A stretch of 33,851 nt of DNA from Flavobacteriales bacterium UBA6057 (GTDB lineage Bacteria > Bacteroidota > Bacteroidia > Flavobacteriales_G > Salibacteraceae). The notes beneath the pieces are model-generated. The model was not told the origin of the DNA, ran no database searches, and saw only the letters and a list, made by a program, of their open reading frames with translations. The stretch is taken from the NCBI GenBank assembly GCA_002428995.1, contig DIYJ01000013.1, positions 1-33,851 of the forward strand, given 5' to 3'. The translations under genes and the position numbers were made by a program. Shown here piece after piece: positions 1-8,838 of the stretch (position 1 is its first letter; each line of letters starts with the position of its first letter).

Positions 1-1
1 C

Positions 2-25
2 ATCTAATCATCTAATCATCTAATC
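2..25. repeat. Octamer tandem repeat ATCTAATC x3
   Basis: Three perfect head-to-tail copies of ATCTAATC at 2-9, 10-17 and 18-25. The stop codon of the small membrane protein (20-22, minus strand) lies within the third copy. The array may continue outside the window. It resembles in style the ATC/GAT-rich arrays at 8671-8702 and 9036-9072. Confidence 0.8.
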
Positions 26-280
26 CACCCTCTCAATCGGATTGTGCTTTTTCAGATTCTTTTCTTCCTCTTCTACAATTCCCCAGAGGATCCAGAGAAT
101 GAGGAGGACGAGGAGTAGACCGAGAAACAACTTGGGGTCTTTGTACAATCGGTTGCGATGCAAGTCTCGTGTGGCGCGCTTGTAGTCCGTTTTCAAGCGC
201 TGAAAACTACGCAGTTTCATCACTTCCTCTTTGGTGAGCTCACGACCGGTTTCCTTATGTCTGTAGACGTATTTTTTCAT
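20..280 (-). CDS. Small single-pass membrane protein overlapping an ECF sigma factor gene
   Basis: This 86-residue protein has a basic, charged N-terminal half (about residues 1-48), one strongly hydrophobic helix (about residues 51-69, rich in Leu/Ile/Trp) and a short acidic then basic tail. Its ATG overlaps the TGA of the sigma factor upstream by 4 bp, so the two are almost certainly co-transcribed and translationally coupled. In Bacteroidota and elsewhere the gene after an ECF sigma factor is often its membrane anti-sigma factor. That would fit the topology (basic cytoplasmic part plus one helix), but the HxxxCxxC zinc motif of classic anti-sigma domains is absent, so the role is inference. 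The stop codon lies inside a three-copy ATCTAATC repeat at the window edge. The family is not recognised; the gene itself is well supported by the overlap. Confidence 0.75.
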   Translation of the reverse strand: MKKYVYRHKETGRELTKEEVMKLRSFQRLKTDYKRATRDLHRNRLYKDPKLFLGLLLVLLILWILWGIVEEEEKNLKKHNPIERVD

Positions 281-831
281 GATGCATCCTCGGTGATGAT
301 CGACTGCTTCATGCGCTTCAAAATTCGGTAAACTTTCATCTTGGCGTTTGCTTCGGTGATATTGTAGAGCGAAGCAATGGATGCAAAGGAGTACTGCTCG
401 AAGAAGCGCAGCTCAATGAGTTGAGACTCTTCCAGAGGAAGCTCATTCAGTACCTTAATAAGCCGTACTCTATTCTGTTCCGTGTTTCTCACACTTACTT
501 CCTCAGACAGTCGCTGAAGGTGTTGCTCATTCAGCGATACTTCTGTGACGCGTTTGCTTTTGCGGAAATATTGATTGATCTCGTTGCTGGCAATGCGGAG
601 TAGCCAGGCAACAAAGGGGGCTCCGGTAAACTGGTAGGAACGCAGGTTGATCAGGGCTTTCAGAAAGGTTTGGGAACACAGATCAGAGGCCAGTTCCTGA
701 TCTCCTACCCTTCGATGGCAAAATGTGAAGACTTGATAGAAGTAGGCTTCATAGAGCGGTGCAAAGCGATCTGGGTCTGCCTTGGCTTGCTCAATGATCT
801 TTCGCTCGTTTTCTAATGTGCGTTTGGACAA
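277..831 (-). CDS. ECF-family RNA polymerase sigma-70 factor
   Basis: The 184-residue protein has the two-domain ECF layout. Sigma region 2 spans about residues 22-92, with the DLCSQTFLKAL helix and a WLLRIASNEINQYFRK segment. Region 4 spans about 122-178, with LPLEESQLIELRFFEQYSFASIA followed by a helix-turn-helix that ends in KMKVYRILKRMKQ. Such proteins redirect core RNA polymerase to a small regulon, often envelope functions. The indicated start is TTG at 831. No ATG is available in frame close upstream, and region 2 begins soon after, so a non-ATG start is plausible. It overlaps the small membrane protein downstream by 4 bp. The divergent LytTR regulator begins 194 bp away, so both transcripts leave the same intergenic region. 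The target regulon cannot be told from sequence. Confidence 0.9.
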   Translation of the reverse strand: MSKRTLENERKIIEQAKADPDRFAPLYEAYFYQVFTFCHRRVGDQELASDLCSQTFLKALINLRSYQFTGAPFVAWLLRIASNEINQYFRKSKRVTEVSLNEQHLQRLSEEVSVRNTEQNRVRLIKVLNELPLEESQLIELRFFEQYSFASIASLYNITEANAKMKVYRILKRMKQSIITEDAS

Positions 832-1025
832 GAGATGATGTTTCCCGTTGTTTGTATCGATACTAACGCCAAATTCCCGGAAAGAAACACTAATTGAGCT
901 TTCATCAAGTGAAAAAAGTAGGAAGTGTTCCTGGCCTCTTTGGTGAACCCTGCCAAGATAGTGCGCAGTCTCGAACAGCTTCTGTGCGTCTGTATCGTCT
1001 AATTTTTAACTAAACCGAGAACGGC

Positions 1026-1784
1026 ATGAAGGCGCTTATTGTCGATGATGAATCTCGCTCACGAGAAAACCTCCGCATGATGCTGGAGGCCTACTGCAAT
1101 GTAACGGACTGCGAAGAAGCTACTTCGGCTGAGGAGGCGCTGGAGCTTTTGTCTACTATCAACCCCGATGTGATGTTTCTCGATGTGCAGATGCCGGGGA
1201 TGAACGGGATTGAGCTTGCAGGTAAAGTGAAGAGCCGAAAGATTCCCATTGTTTTTGTGACCGCTTATGATCACTATGCTTTGCAGGCGTTGAAGGCAAG
1301 CGCTGTGGATTATCTTCTGAAGCCCACTAAAATTGATGAACTTCAGGATGCCGTGGAAAAGGTTCGCGTTGCCGGAGGGATGCCGAATCATCATCATGAC
1401 GATTCCATTGAAACCCTGGCTACCAACCTGGAGACGAAAGAAGGACTCGAACGCATCATGGTTCCATGGGACGGAGGGTTTAAGATCGTGGATCTGCACC
1501 GCGTTTTCCTAATTTCTTCCGACAATACCTACTGTGAGCTTTACATGGAGAAAGAACGTGTGGTAGTGTCACGCAGCATTGGAGATTTTGAAAACATGCT
1601 GCAGGAATCGGGATTCTACAGGTTGCACTACAGGCACATGATCAATCTGGCCTATCTGGACACTTTCACCAGTAAAGACGGTGGACAGGCTTTGCTCAAA
1701 AACGGGATGACGGTCCCTATCTCCCGCAGGCGACTGGCGGGTTTTAAGGAAGCGGCCGAATCGTTCTTCAAGAAGCAGTCATGA
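1026..1784 (+). CDS. LytTR-family DNA-binding response regulator
   Basis: The 252-residue protein has an N-terminal receiver domain (about residues 1-115). Its acidic pair is D7/D8, the phospho-acceptor is D53 in MFLDVQMPG, the conserved Thr/Ala region is FVTAYD, and the lysine is in YLLKP. A linker with a His-rich stretch follows (HHHDD). The C-terminal LytTR DNA-binding domain covers about 148-248 and includes the FYRLHYRHMINL segment and the PISRRR motif. The gene ends in an ATGA overlap with the propeller sensor kinase (1781), making these a cognate pair. LytTR regulators bind direct repeats upstream of target promoters, often genes for secreted or surface products. The two secreted cysteine-rich proteins just downstream are possible but unproven targets. 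Confidence 0.95.
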   Translation: MKALIVDDESRSRENLRMMLEAYCNVTDCEEATSAEEALELLSTINPDVMFLDVQMPGMNGIELAGKVKSRKIPIVFVTAYDHYALQALKASAVDYLLKPTKIDELQDAVEKVRVAGGMPNHHHDDSIETLATNLETKEGLERIMVPWDGGFKIVDLHRVFLISSDNTYCELYMEKERVVVSRSIGDFENMLQESGFYRLHYRHMINLAYLDTFTSKDGGQALLKNGMTVPISRRRLAGFKEAAESFFKKQS

Positions 1785-4693
1785 GTGCGAAACTCGCCTT
1801 GCTAGGCTTGTTCCTGTGTGTTTCATCCTTTGTTTATGCTCAGGTTACCAAGAGTTTTTCAAGTATTCGATACGGTGAAAATGATGGACTCAGGGCGTCT
1901 GATGTGTATGGCATTACGCAGGACAAGGAAGGCTACATATGGGTAGGCAGCAATGCAGGTTTGTTTCGCTTTGACGGCACCTATTTCGATCACTATGGTC
2001 GCGAGCAAGGTATCGCATCGCGCATCATTTCAAGAATATATTGCCGGGATGATAACTCCCTGTTGCTGATCGGAGAACAACCCACTGCGATCTATCTCGT
2101 GAGAAACGATAGAGTTGAAAAACTTGACGGGTTTGATACATTTTATTTTAAAGGAACCTCGACTGGTTTTGCAAAGAACGAACTATGGGTTTATAACGAG
2201 CGGGCTCGATCTCTGCTATTGCTTGACAGTGCATTGAACGTCAGGGAATACCCGTTTGATGGTCATGGATTTGCAACACCCTATCCGGGAGGACGGGAAG
2301 GGGTTTATCTGAGTCAGTATAGATCGGGGTTTGGACTCTTTAACGTTGATACGCTGGAGCGACAGGGCCTGCCTGGATATCCCAATGAAATGGTTGGGTC
2401 GTTTACCCATGCACCTGATGGCAGTGTTTGGGCTATGGGTGAGAACCATCTTTTTCAAAAAGTCCCGGGAGGTAAATGGGAGACTATTCTGGATCATGAT
2501 GTTGAAGGTGGGCACTTTATGACCTGGGATCAAAAGAACAGACTTTGGTTTGCTCGAAGGCATTGGGGTCTTTATGTCTATGATCATGGTCGTAAGCAAC
2601 GTGAATTTAGAAGGGTCGATCCTTTTATGGGACTGGAAAATGTGCAGGTCACGTACATCTACCAAGACCGGCAAGAGAATATGTGGATAGCCACGGCCGG
2701 TGAGGGCTTACACTGCATTTTATCCACTCCTTTCATCAACTACACTACAGAAGACGGCCTTGTGAGCAATTACGTAACGGCACTTTATTTAGATCGATCC
2801 AACCGAGTTTGGGTGGGGACTAATTCAGGGCTGAATAGTATTTCTCACGAAATGCAGGATGGTGAGATCAGTTCCTATGAGGTGCAGGCAGGCATTGGTC
2901 CCGTAGATTATATCTACGCCATATCCGAGTCTTTGGATGGAGAAATTATTGTGGGTTCTACGGCATCGTCCTTCAGACCTCCCAAGAAGATTGACGGAAA
3001 CCCGGTGGTCCGCTTCCAGGGAAAGGCGAAGCATATTCTTGACTTGGGTTCGAATCTCTATTTCTGGGGGATGTGGAATAGATTCTTTCTGGCAGATTTT
3101 CACAACATACCGGATCAGCTCAAACCTTATGGGGCCTACAAGGGAAACCTCATTGTGGATGTTACCCAGTTCCGTGACACACTTTGGGTGTTGAGAGAGG
3201 ATTGCCTGCTGCAAATGGTAGGTTCACAAGTTGACACCATCACACAAAGTCATGACCGCCTGAAGCTTCATTATCGATGCATTGCGCGACTTGCGGATGG
3301 GACATTTTGGGTCGGCACCAGCAAAGGATTACTGCACTTCACGCCAACAGGATGCGATACGCTCGATAAGGAAGACGGTTTGATCCCAGAGCAGTGCCGC
3401 GCCATTGCTATTGATACCGCTGGAGTCATCTGGATTGGCGGTGATCATGGACTTATACGCCATGAGCCGGGCGGTGGATTTAGAACCTTCTCAAAAGGAA
3501 ATGGACTTCCGAGTACACATATCAATGAGCTTGTTTACGATCCAGAAAATGATCATCTGTGGGTGGGCACTTCGAAGGGAGTATCCATGATCAGAATCCG
3601 GGATGTAAAGACGATTCCGCAGAAGTCATTCCCGCTCGTGGTGACCAGCGTAGAAGCAATTGGAGATACCAGTTTCAACGTCACGGGCGACCTGTCACTG
3701 AATGTCGATCAAAATCATTTGAGGATTCACTTCAGAGCGCTGAATTATACGGACACGCGAGCCGTGATCTATCAGTTCAAGCTGTCGGGCATCCAGTCTC
3801 AATGGGAAGAAACTTCTTCAACGTTTGCGGAATACCTTGCGCTGGCTCCGGGTAACTACGAGTTTTTGGTGAGGAGTCGAATGGCAGGGGCAGATTGGGG
3901 CCCCGAGGCCACAGTTGTTTTCAGCATTGCTGCTCCCTATTGGCAGCGCTGGTATTTCTGGCTATCCACTGTTTTGGTTGCAGGAGTGTTGATCGCCTGG
4001 GTTGTGAGGTTAAGGATCAAGCAGGTGCGGGGACAGGAATTGCAGAAACGTAAAACCTTGTCCACCATCAATCAATTGGAACAGCAGGTGTTGCACGCCA
4101 GCATGAACCCGCATTTCATTTTCAATACTCTCAATGCAATTCAACATATTTTGACCGGCCATCGTGATACCAAGGGCATTGACTTTGTTGCTGAGTTTGC
4201 TGCGTTGGTGAGACAAAACATGGAATCAGCTCGCAAGAGGGTGATCAGCTTGAAAAAGGAAATTGAAAACCTGGAGCGGTATCTGAAACTGGAGGCTCAG
4301 AGGTTTGATGGTAAAATGGACTACGAGGTGAGGATTTTCATGGAACGGTCTACAGATGAGATCGAGCTACCGAGCATGCTCATTCAACCTTTTGTGGAGA
4401 ATGCCATCTGGCACGGCATTGCCCCGGCTAAGGGCAAAGGAAAGATCTGGCTCACCTTTCAGCAGTTGGATCGCGAGTTGAGGATTACCATTGAAGACAA
4501 CGGGGTGGGGTTAAAGCCAGAAGTGAAACGCGAGCAGAAGAAGCATATCTCCAGAGGCATTGAGCTCACGCGAGAACGCCTCCGTATTCTTTCCAAGGAC
4601 AATAGCTTGGACATCCGTCCGCGCTATAACTTGAATGGCCAGGAATCTGGAACACTGGTCGAGATCAAGCTACAGCTTGAACAGCTGGCCTGA
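1781..4693 (+). CDS. Periplasmic beta-propeller sensor histidine kinase (LytS/His_kinase type)
   Basis: The 970-residue protein starts with a signal peptide (about 1-20, cleavage after VYA). It continues with many two-component-regulator propeller repeats, recognisable as recurring G.(I/L)W.G(T/S)..GL units (for example IWVGSNAGLFRFDG, VWVGTNSGLN, IWIGGDHGLIRH, LWVGTSKGVS). A Y_Y_Y domain follows (about 646-720), then one transmembrane helix (about 724-745) and a His_kinase/HATPase pair. The phospho-accepting His is H778 in the MNPHFIFNTLNAIQ motif, the ATP N-box is FVENAIWHGI (N874), and the glycine motif is DNGVGL. The sensor part is periplasmic and the kinase cytoplasmic. It differs from classical hybrid sensors because the regulator is a separate protein, encoded by the overlapping upstream gene. 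The ligand is unknown. A strong terminator follows at 4725-4754. Confidence 0.95.
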   Translation: MSAKLALLGLFLCVSSFVYAQVTKSFSSIRYGENDGLRASDVYGITQDKEGYIWVGSNAGLFRFDGTYFDHYGREQGIASRIISRIYCRDDNSLLLIGEQPTAIYLVRNDRVEKLDGFDTFYFKGTSTGFAKNELWVYNERARSLLLLDSALNVREYPFDGHGFATPYPGGREGVYLSQYRSGFGLFNVDTLERQGLPGYPNEMVGSFTHAPDGSVWAMGENHLFQKVPGGKWETILDHDVEGGHFMTWDQKNRLWFARRHWGLYVYDHGRKQREFRRVDPFMGLENVQVTYIYQDRQENMWIATAGEGLHCILSTPFINYTTEDGLVSNYVTALYLDRSNRVWVGTNSGLNSISHEMQDGEISSYEVQAGIGPVDYIYAISESLDGEIIVGSTASSFRPPKKIDGNPVVRFQGKAKHILDLGSNLYFWGMWNRFFLADFHNIPDQLKPYGAYKGNLIVDVTQFRDTLWVLREDCLLQMVGSQVDTITQSHDRLKLHYRCIARLADGTFWVGTSKGLLHFTPTGCDTLDKEDGLIPEQCRAIAIDTAGVIWIGGDHGLIRHEPGGGFRTFSKGNGLPSTHINELVYDPENDHLWVGTSKGVSMIRIRDVKTIPQKSFPLVVTSVEAIGDTSFNVTGDLSLNVDQNHLRIHFRALNYTDTRAVIYQFKLSGIQSQWEETSSTFAEYLALAPGNYEFLVRSRMAGADWGPEATVVFSIAAPYWQRWYFWLSTVLVAGVLIAWVVRLRIKQVRGQELQKRKTLSTINQLEQQVLHASMNPHFIFNTLNAIQHILTGHRDTKGIDFVAEFAALVRQNMESARKRVISLKKEIENLERYLKLEAQRFDGKMDYEVRIFMERSTDEIELPSMLIQPFVENAIWHGIAPAKGKGKIWLTFQQLDRELRITIEDNGVGLKPEVKREQKKHISRGIELTRERLRILSKDNSLDIRPRYNLNGQESGTLVEIKLQLEQLA

Positions 4694-4724
4694 AAAAGGA
4701 TGCATTGAAAAGTAAGGGCAAAAG

Positions 4725-4754
4725 AAAACCCGCTTCGAATTCGAAGCGGGTTTT
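4725..4754. terminator. Bidirectional intrinsic terminator (perfect 30-bp palindrome)
   Basis: AAAACCCGCTTCGAA is followed directly by its exact reverse complement, giving a 15-bp arm centred on AATT, with A and T tracts on the outer sides. It lies 31 bp after the kinase stop and 20 bp before the stop of the convergent cysteine-rich gene. It can therefore terminate both transcripts. Confidence 0.85.
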
Positions 4755-4773
4755 TCTATGCTTTGAAATGCGT

Positions 4774-5244
4774 TTAACCGATGCTCACATTCACGTTTCC
4801 TCCACCGAGTGGGGTCCAGGAGCAGCGAATCCATGAACACCCTGGGTTGTTGCAGGTGGTGGTCATGTTGGCACATTGTGTTTGTCCAAAACCAAGACAG
4901 GGAATGCCCATCACCACCACGTTGTCATTGGCGGTGCCTAATCCCGTGCAAACAGGGAAAGCCCAGTTGTATGGACCACAGAAGTTACCTCCCTTTATGA
5001 ATCCCCATTGCCAGCCCAGCCCTGGAGTAGTGCCTGTCCAGGTAGTAGAGCCAAACGTGAGGTTCATGACGCCTCCCGGAGGAAGCACATAAGTGATGGA
5101 AGAAGCGAGTGAACCACATCCTGGATCCGTAGCAGCAACATAGAATCGAACGGTACAGGCAGAACTGTTTTGGATGGTCATCGTTTGACTTTGAACAGCA
5201 AACGATAGCGCAATAGCGCTAAATAGCAGTAGCAGATGTTTCAT
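4774..5244 (-). CDS. Small secreted cysteine-rich protein (paralogue 1)
   Basis: The 156-residue protein has a clear signal peptide (about 1-19, ending AVQS-Q). The mature part of about 137 residues is rich in Cys, Gly, Asn, Thr and Trp. It aligns throughout with the neighbouring gene at 5378-5845. Shared features are QTM.I.N.SAC near the N terminus, an A.DP.C motif, WTG...GW.WG, NFCGP..W, CLGF, TCNN..CS.IR..W, and the C-terminal LGGGN.(N/Q)V.IG. About eight cysteines are conserved and one more is unique here (RCSW), so a disulfide-bonded periplasmic or extracellular fold is expected. No T9SS C-terminal domain is present. I do not recognise the family. Its stop faces the propeller kinase across a shared terminator. 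Confidence 0.8.
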   Translation of the reverse strand: MKHLLLLFSAIALSFAVQSQTMTIQNSSACTVRFYVAATDPGCGSLASSITYVLPPGGVMNLTFGSTTWTGTTPGLGWQWGFIKGGNFCGPYNWAFPVCTGLGTANDNVVVMGIPCLGFGQTQCANMTTTCNNPGCSWIRCSWTPLGGGNVNVSIG

Positions 5245-5341
5245 AGGTAGTTAGATTTAGTTAGAGCCAAAGTAATTGAAACATCGACAAAAGACAACTA
5301 TTTGTGCATAGAAGTACTTTTTGTTATGCAGTTATTGAAAT

Positions 5342-5363
5342 GGGGCGCTATTTGCAGCGCCCC
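5342..5363 (-). terminator. Hairpin terminator after the second cysteine-rich gene
   Basis: GGGGCGCT (5342-5349) pairs with AGCGCCCC (5356-5363) across a 6-nt loop, 15 bp beyond the stop of the 5378-5845 gene. The stem is strong but the following T-tract on the minus strand is poor. It may terminate or attenuate transcription between the two paralogues. Confidence 0.6.
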
Positions 5364-5377
5364 GTCCCAACAGGAGG

Positions 5378-5845
5378 TTATCCTATGTCAACCTGAATGT
5401 TTCCACCGCCAAGATGAATCCAATCTACACGGATGTAGCTGCATGATCCGTTGTTGCAAGTGTTGTCCATCTTCGAGCAGTTTCTGTAAGTAAAACCCAG
5501 ACAGTCTTCCCCGACCATCACAAGGTTTGTGTTGGCCATGTTCTGATTGAGGCAGTCATTGTTGGGCCATAACCATGGTCCGCAGAAGTTGCGACCCATG
5601 AAAGATCCCCAAACCCAACCTCCTGCAATGGGGCCGGTCCAGGCTACCGTACTCAGGTTTAAGGTGACTGAGGTTCCTGCAGCAATGAACATGTTAACCG
5701 AAACAGTGCTGGCAGCGCAGGTAGGATCCATTGCCGTTACGGTATACTGGATATCGCAAGCCGAGGCGTTGTAGATATCCATGGTTTGTGCCTGAGCAGC
5801 CTGAAGAATGCCTGCAAAGGCCAAGAGTAGAAGAATGCGTCTCAT
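5378..5845 (-). CDS. Small secreted cysteine-rich protein (paralogue 2)
   Basis: The 155-residue protein has a signal peptide (about 1-19, ending AAQA-Q) and a mature domain collinear with the 4774-5244 product. It shares the same cysteine framework, NFCGP..W, CLGF, TCNN..CS.IR, and the terminal LGGGN(I/V).V.IG. Sequence divergence is substantial outside the motifs, so the tandem duplication is not recent. A hairpin separates the genes and each has its own upstream region of over 100 bp, so they can be expressed independently. Function unknown. Secreted pairs like this could be surface-matrix, inhibitor or toxin-like proteins, but nothing in the sequence decides between these. Confidence 0.8.
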   Translation of the reverse strand: MRRILLLLAFAGILQAAQAQTMDIYNASACDIQYTVTAMDPTCAASTVSVNMFIAAGTSVTLNLSTVAWTGPIAGGWVWGSFMGRNFCGPWLWPNNDCLNQNMANTNLVMVGEDCLGFTYRNCSKMDNTCNNGSCSYIRVDWIHLGGGNIQVDIG

Positions 5846-6019
5846 AAATTCGAGTTTTAAGTGATTAGTTCCTCGAATCTACCTGGAATCGCCACTGAGA
5901 AAAAGTCAACTATGAGGGCGGTTTAAGCTTCTAAAGTGTTTTTGCTGTGGGTGTTTGAGAGAAAAGTGGTCGTGCATGGGCGAAAGCTGGCAATGCCTGA
6001 GCAAAGCTGGTAGCCCAAT

Positions 6020-8587
6020 CTAGTATTGCCACTTGTTTGTGAAGGTGTTGAAAAAGTTGATCCCGAACTTGAGCGTATACTCGGCTGTACTCGCGGAGTT
6101 GTCAGCAGTAACCGCATACAATCCAAACTTGAACAGCTGCTTTTTGATGCGCACGGCCTTCTCCAGGCCGGCAAAAAGCTCCACCTGCGCGAAGTTCGAC
6201 TCCTCCACAAACAATCCTGCACCTCCCGCGGCCAACTCCAGTTTTAGCTTATTGATCAAGGGCACTTTGTTCAGCAGTGTTCCTTCAAAGTGGTGGATGT
6301 AGTTCGCCTGAACAAAGGGGAAAGGTGTGTTGAACGTTGGCCCCAGGAGCTGCAGGGAAAGTGTAGGGTCAGAGAAGAAGAGCTCGTCTGAACCTCTCAG
6401 GAACTTGTACTCCAGAGGTCTGAGGTCAGCCTTGTTGAGGAAGGTTCCACCAAACACCCGCCAGGATGAAGAGCCAAAGCGTGCCAGCTCAGCATCATCG
6501 CGGACTCCGAGTTCGACATAGTCGAAGTTCACTTCGCTGTTAAACATGTCAGGAATACCCTTTCGCCACACCCCAAAAAACTCTGGATAGTCTGAGCCTA
6601 CAATGATCTTCTTGTTGCCTTTCAGGAAGTATTTCTGACGGAAGCGGTACTGTACTTCCAACTTGAATTCACTCTTGGTGTAGCGATCAAAATCCTGCCG
6701 CTCCGCCAGATCGCTGAAGAGTAATTCTTCCCACGGACTGATGCGAATGTTGGTGATCGGTTTTTGATCTGAAAACTGATAAGTCAACTCTGCAAAAAGT
6801 CCATTGATTACTTCCATGCGTTGCGAGATGCGAAAGGTGGTGGCATTCACAAAGTTGGATCGGGCAAAGATTTGTTCAATGGAAGAGAAGGGGTTGATTC
6901 GTTCGTAAAAATCACCCACTTCGATGTAGGTCCTCACAAAGCGCTTGGGAACGTAGGTCAAACCAATACCCGCCTTGAATTTGAAGTCCTCGTTGTAGAA
7001 TCCAAAATCTGGCCTCAGATCGGTTTCGAAAATCATGTCGTTTTTGAAATCCTTCTGGTAGTGGATCGGAAGCTGATGGCGGTATCCGCCCACGCCAATC
7101 GGATTCACCTGACCTAAGAGGCCTTCAATGTAAATCTCGTTGCCCTTAGCCCGGTTTCGATGGCCCCAGCCGATCAGTGGTGTCCACCAATCCAGGCGGT
7201 TGTAAGCTGAGTCCAGCTTGTAGTAGTATTCATCGCTGACATAGTACAACTCCAAACTATCGCTTTCATCAATGAATCGCACCTCTGTGGCATTCAGCAA
7301 TTCCGGTCGTTCATCCATCCAAAAGGTAGAATCCCGATCAAACGCTTCAGGATCGTAGGTCTTGATCTCGCTGGAAAAGAAGTTGGACTCGAAGGTTCGG
7401 TCTACCGTGTAGTTTGAATAGCGCGCGCTGGCCATTCCGAAAACCCGATCTGGTGAATCCATGATGGTGTAGTCCAGCCCGAGATTGGTCGGTAGGTAGA
7501 TGCCTGAATCGATTTGCTCGTAGGTCTGCCGAACACTGAACTTCTCACAGTAGACCAGTGCAGCTTTATTGACTTCAAGTTCTACCGAGCGTAGCGCCCA
7601 GGTGCTGTCTTCAATGAAAATGGTTCCCTCAAAGAGCGCTTCGCTTGCCAGAATGGGTGTCACCTTCAAACGGTGGATCTTTTGATCATCCTGCATGAAA
7701 TATCCCTCATAGTCGTAGAGGTAACTCAAAAATGAACTGGCCGCGATGGGCGATAGCAAGGGTTTTTGAGTGACGGTCGGAAACTCTATCGTGTTTCGGT
7801 AGAAGTTGATGTCAGCAGCCGTATTGTCTGGATATAGTACATAGACATTGTCAGCTTCCCTTCGCGATGGGGCAATGTTGTGTGGCTCGAAGTCAAAGTC
7901 TGCCTCTACGGAATACGCCCTTCCAAACGCTGGGTTCTTGTCTCGCTTTTTGTGCTCTTCAAATGCGTGGATGCTTTCCTTGAACCTGCCTGGAGCCTCG
8001 TAAAAGAGGGTAGAAGATATTTCAAACAGGTTGGAGAACATGCGCTTGTGCAGGGTGTCTACCGCCATCGAATCCACCCAAATGATTTCCATCCTTGAGA
8101 GATCTATGCTGTCGCCTGCGGATATTTCGGTGGTTCGCTGAGTCTCGAGACTGGTCTTCAGGTAAGAACTGCATTCATAGCCGCTTGTGCTGTACAGGTA
8201 ATCCCTGCGCTTGTCCCTCACCAGCTGCATGATCTCCTTTGCCCGGTCGCGCTTGTTGGCCAATACCTCAAACTCGTAGAGGTTGGTGGCAGCCACGTTC
8301 ATCGAAACGTTCAGCGTTTTTGTTTCTCCAGATCGAAGCTCCACATCCTTCACTTCCGTTTCGAAGCCCAAAGCGCTGAATCGCAAGGTGTAAGCACCTT
8401 TCTCAAGATTCAGAATGTAGTCTCCCTGCGTGTTGGTGGCCGTGCCCTGCGAAGTGTTCTCTACGTAGATGTTCACGTAGGGAACCGGATTTCCATCCTG
8501 GTCGGTGACTTTTCCGCGCACGGTGGCACCCAACGCCTCGAAGCAAGGCATAGCCAGCAGAATGGTAAGAAGGAAAAGAAAGCGCAT
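6020..8587 (-). CDS. DUF5686 / carboxypeptidase-regulatory-like outer membrane protein
   Basis: The 855-residue protein has a signal peptide (about 1-20). It then has a carboxypeptidase-regulatory-like beta-sandwich (about 21-110; GKVTDQDGNPVPYVNIYVENT, then T.TN.QGDY and L.FSALGFET), typical of Bacteroidota envelope proteins. The rest matches the DUF5686 pattern: a long middle region with many Tyr/Asp and a C-terminal half of alternating hydrophobic strands that looks like a beta-barrel, ending in LKFGINFFNTFTNKWQY. The final aromatic residue is usual for outer-membrane barrels. Family members are abundant in this phylum and their exact role is unknown; transport or envelope assembly is only suggested. 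It stands alone, with a repeat-rich gap upstream. Confidence 0.88.
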   Translation of the reverse strand: MRFLFLLTILLAMPCFEALGATVRGKVTDQDGNPVPYVNIYVENTSQGTATNTQGDYILNLEKGAYTLRFSALGFETEVKDVELRSGETKTLNVSMNVAATNLYEFEVLANKRDRAKEIMQLVRDKRRDYLYSTSGYECSSYLKTSLETQRTTEISAGDSIDLSRMEIIWVDSMAVDTLHKRMFSNLFEISSTLFYEAPGRFKESIHAFEEHKKRDKNPAFGRAYSVEADFDFEPHNIAPSRREADNVYVLYPDNTAADINFYRNTIEFPTVTQKPLLSPIAASSFLSYLYDYEGYFMQDDQKIHRLKVTPILASEALFEGTIFIEDSTWALRSVELEVNKAALVYCEKFSVRQTYEQIDSGIYLPTNLGLDYTIMDSPDRVFGMASARYSNYTVDRTFESNFFSSEIKTYDPEAFDRDSTFWMDERPELLNATEVRFIDESDSLELYYVSDEYYYKLDSAYNRLDWWTPLIGWGHRNRAKGNEIYIEGLLGQVNPIGVGGYRHQLPIHYQKDFKNDMIFETDLRPDFGFYNEDFKFKAGIGLTYVPKRFVRTYIEVGDFYERINPFSSIEQIFARSNFVNATTFRISQRMEVINGLFAELTYQFSDQKPITNIRISPWEELLFSDLAERQDFDRYTKSEFKLEVQYRFRQKYFLKGNKKIIVGSDYPEFFGVWRKGIPDMFNSEVNFDYVELGVRDDAELARFGSSSWRVFGGTFLNKADLRPLEYKFLRGSDELFFSDPTLSLQLLGPTFNTPFPFVQANYIHHFEGTLLNKVPLINKLKLELAAGGAGLFVEESNFAQVELFAGLEKAVRIKKQLFKFGLYAVTADNSASTAEYTLKFGINFFNTFTNKWQY

Positions 8588-8670
8588 TTACATAGGTTGT
8601 TGGCCGCTTGACGCTTTCGAAGGTAAAAGGTTACACCCCCCACGGGTTTGGATTAGGGTTGAACGGCCTG

Positions 8671-8702
8671 GATAATCAGATAATCGGACGATCAGATCAT
8701 TA
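8671..8702 (+). repeat. ATC-rich array, left arm of an inverted pair
   Basis: This array of GATAATC/ATCAGAT-type units contains ATCAGATAATC and ATCAGATCATTA. Both strings recur in reverse complement at 9036-9072. Together the two arms bracket about 330 bp of non-coding DNA. Confidence 0.65.
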
Positions 8703-8814
8703 GAGGATGATGTAGGTGAGTTGGTTTCTGGATTTTTACCTAATCGCTGAGAATGAGTATTCGCATGCTTACCTGGGGCCATTCACTAGGTGGAGTTAAT
8801 CGTTTTTACTCCTT

Positions 8815-8838
8815 CTACTTTGTCTTGACACAAAGTAG
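8815..8838 (+). repeat. 9-bp stem hairpin in the non-coding repeat unit
   Basis: CTACTTTGT (8815-8823) pairs perfectly with ACAAAGTAG (8830-8838) across the 6-nt loop CTTGAC. From memory, similar ACTTTGTCTTGACACAAAGTAG-type hairpins are common intergenic repeats in this phylum. This was not checked against a database. Confidence 0.6.

Noticed and set aside
4781..5092. 103-codon plus-strand ORF opposite the first cysteine-rich gene
   Set aside because: The minus-strand protein has a signal peptide and a clear paralogue; this frame is its shadow.
8588..8782. 64-codon minus-strand ORF upstream of the DUF5686 gene
   Set aside because: It overlaps the ATC-rich array and has random-looking composition.
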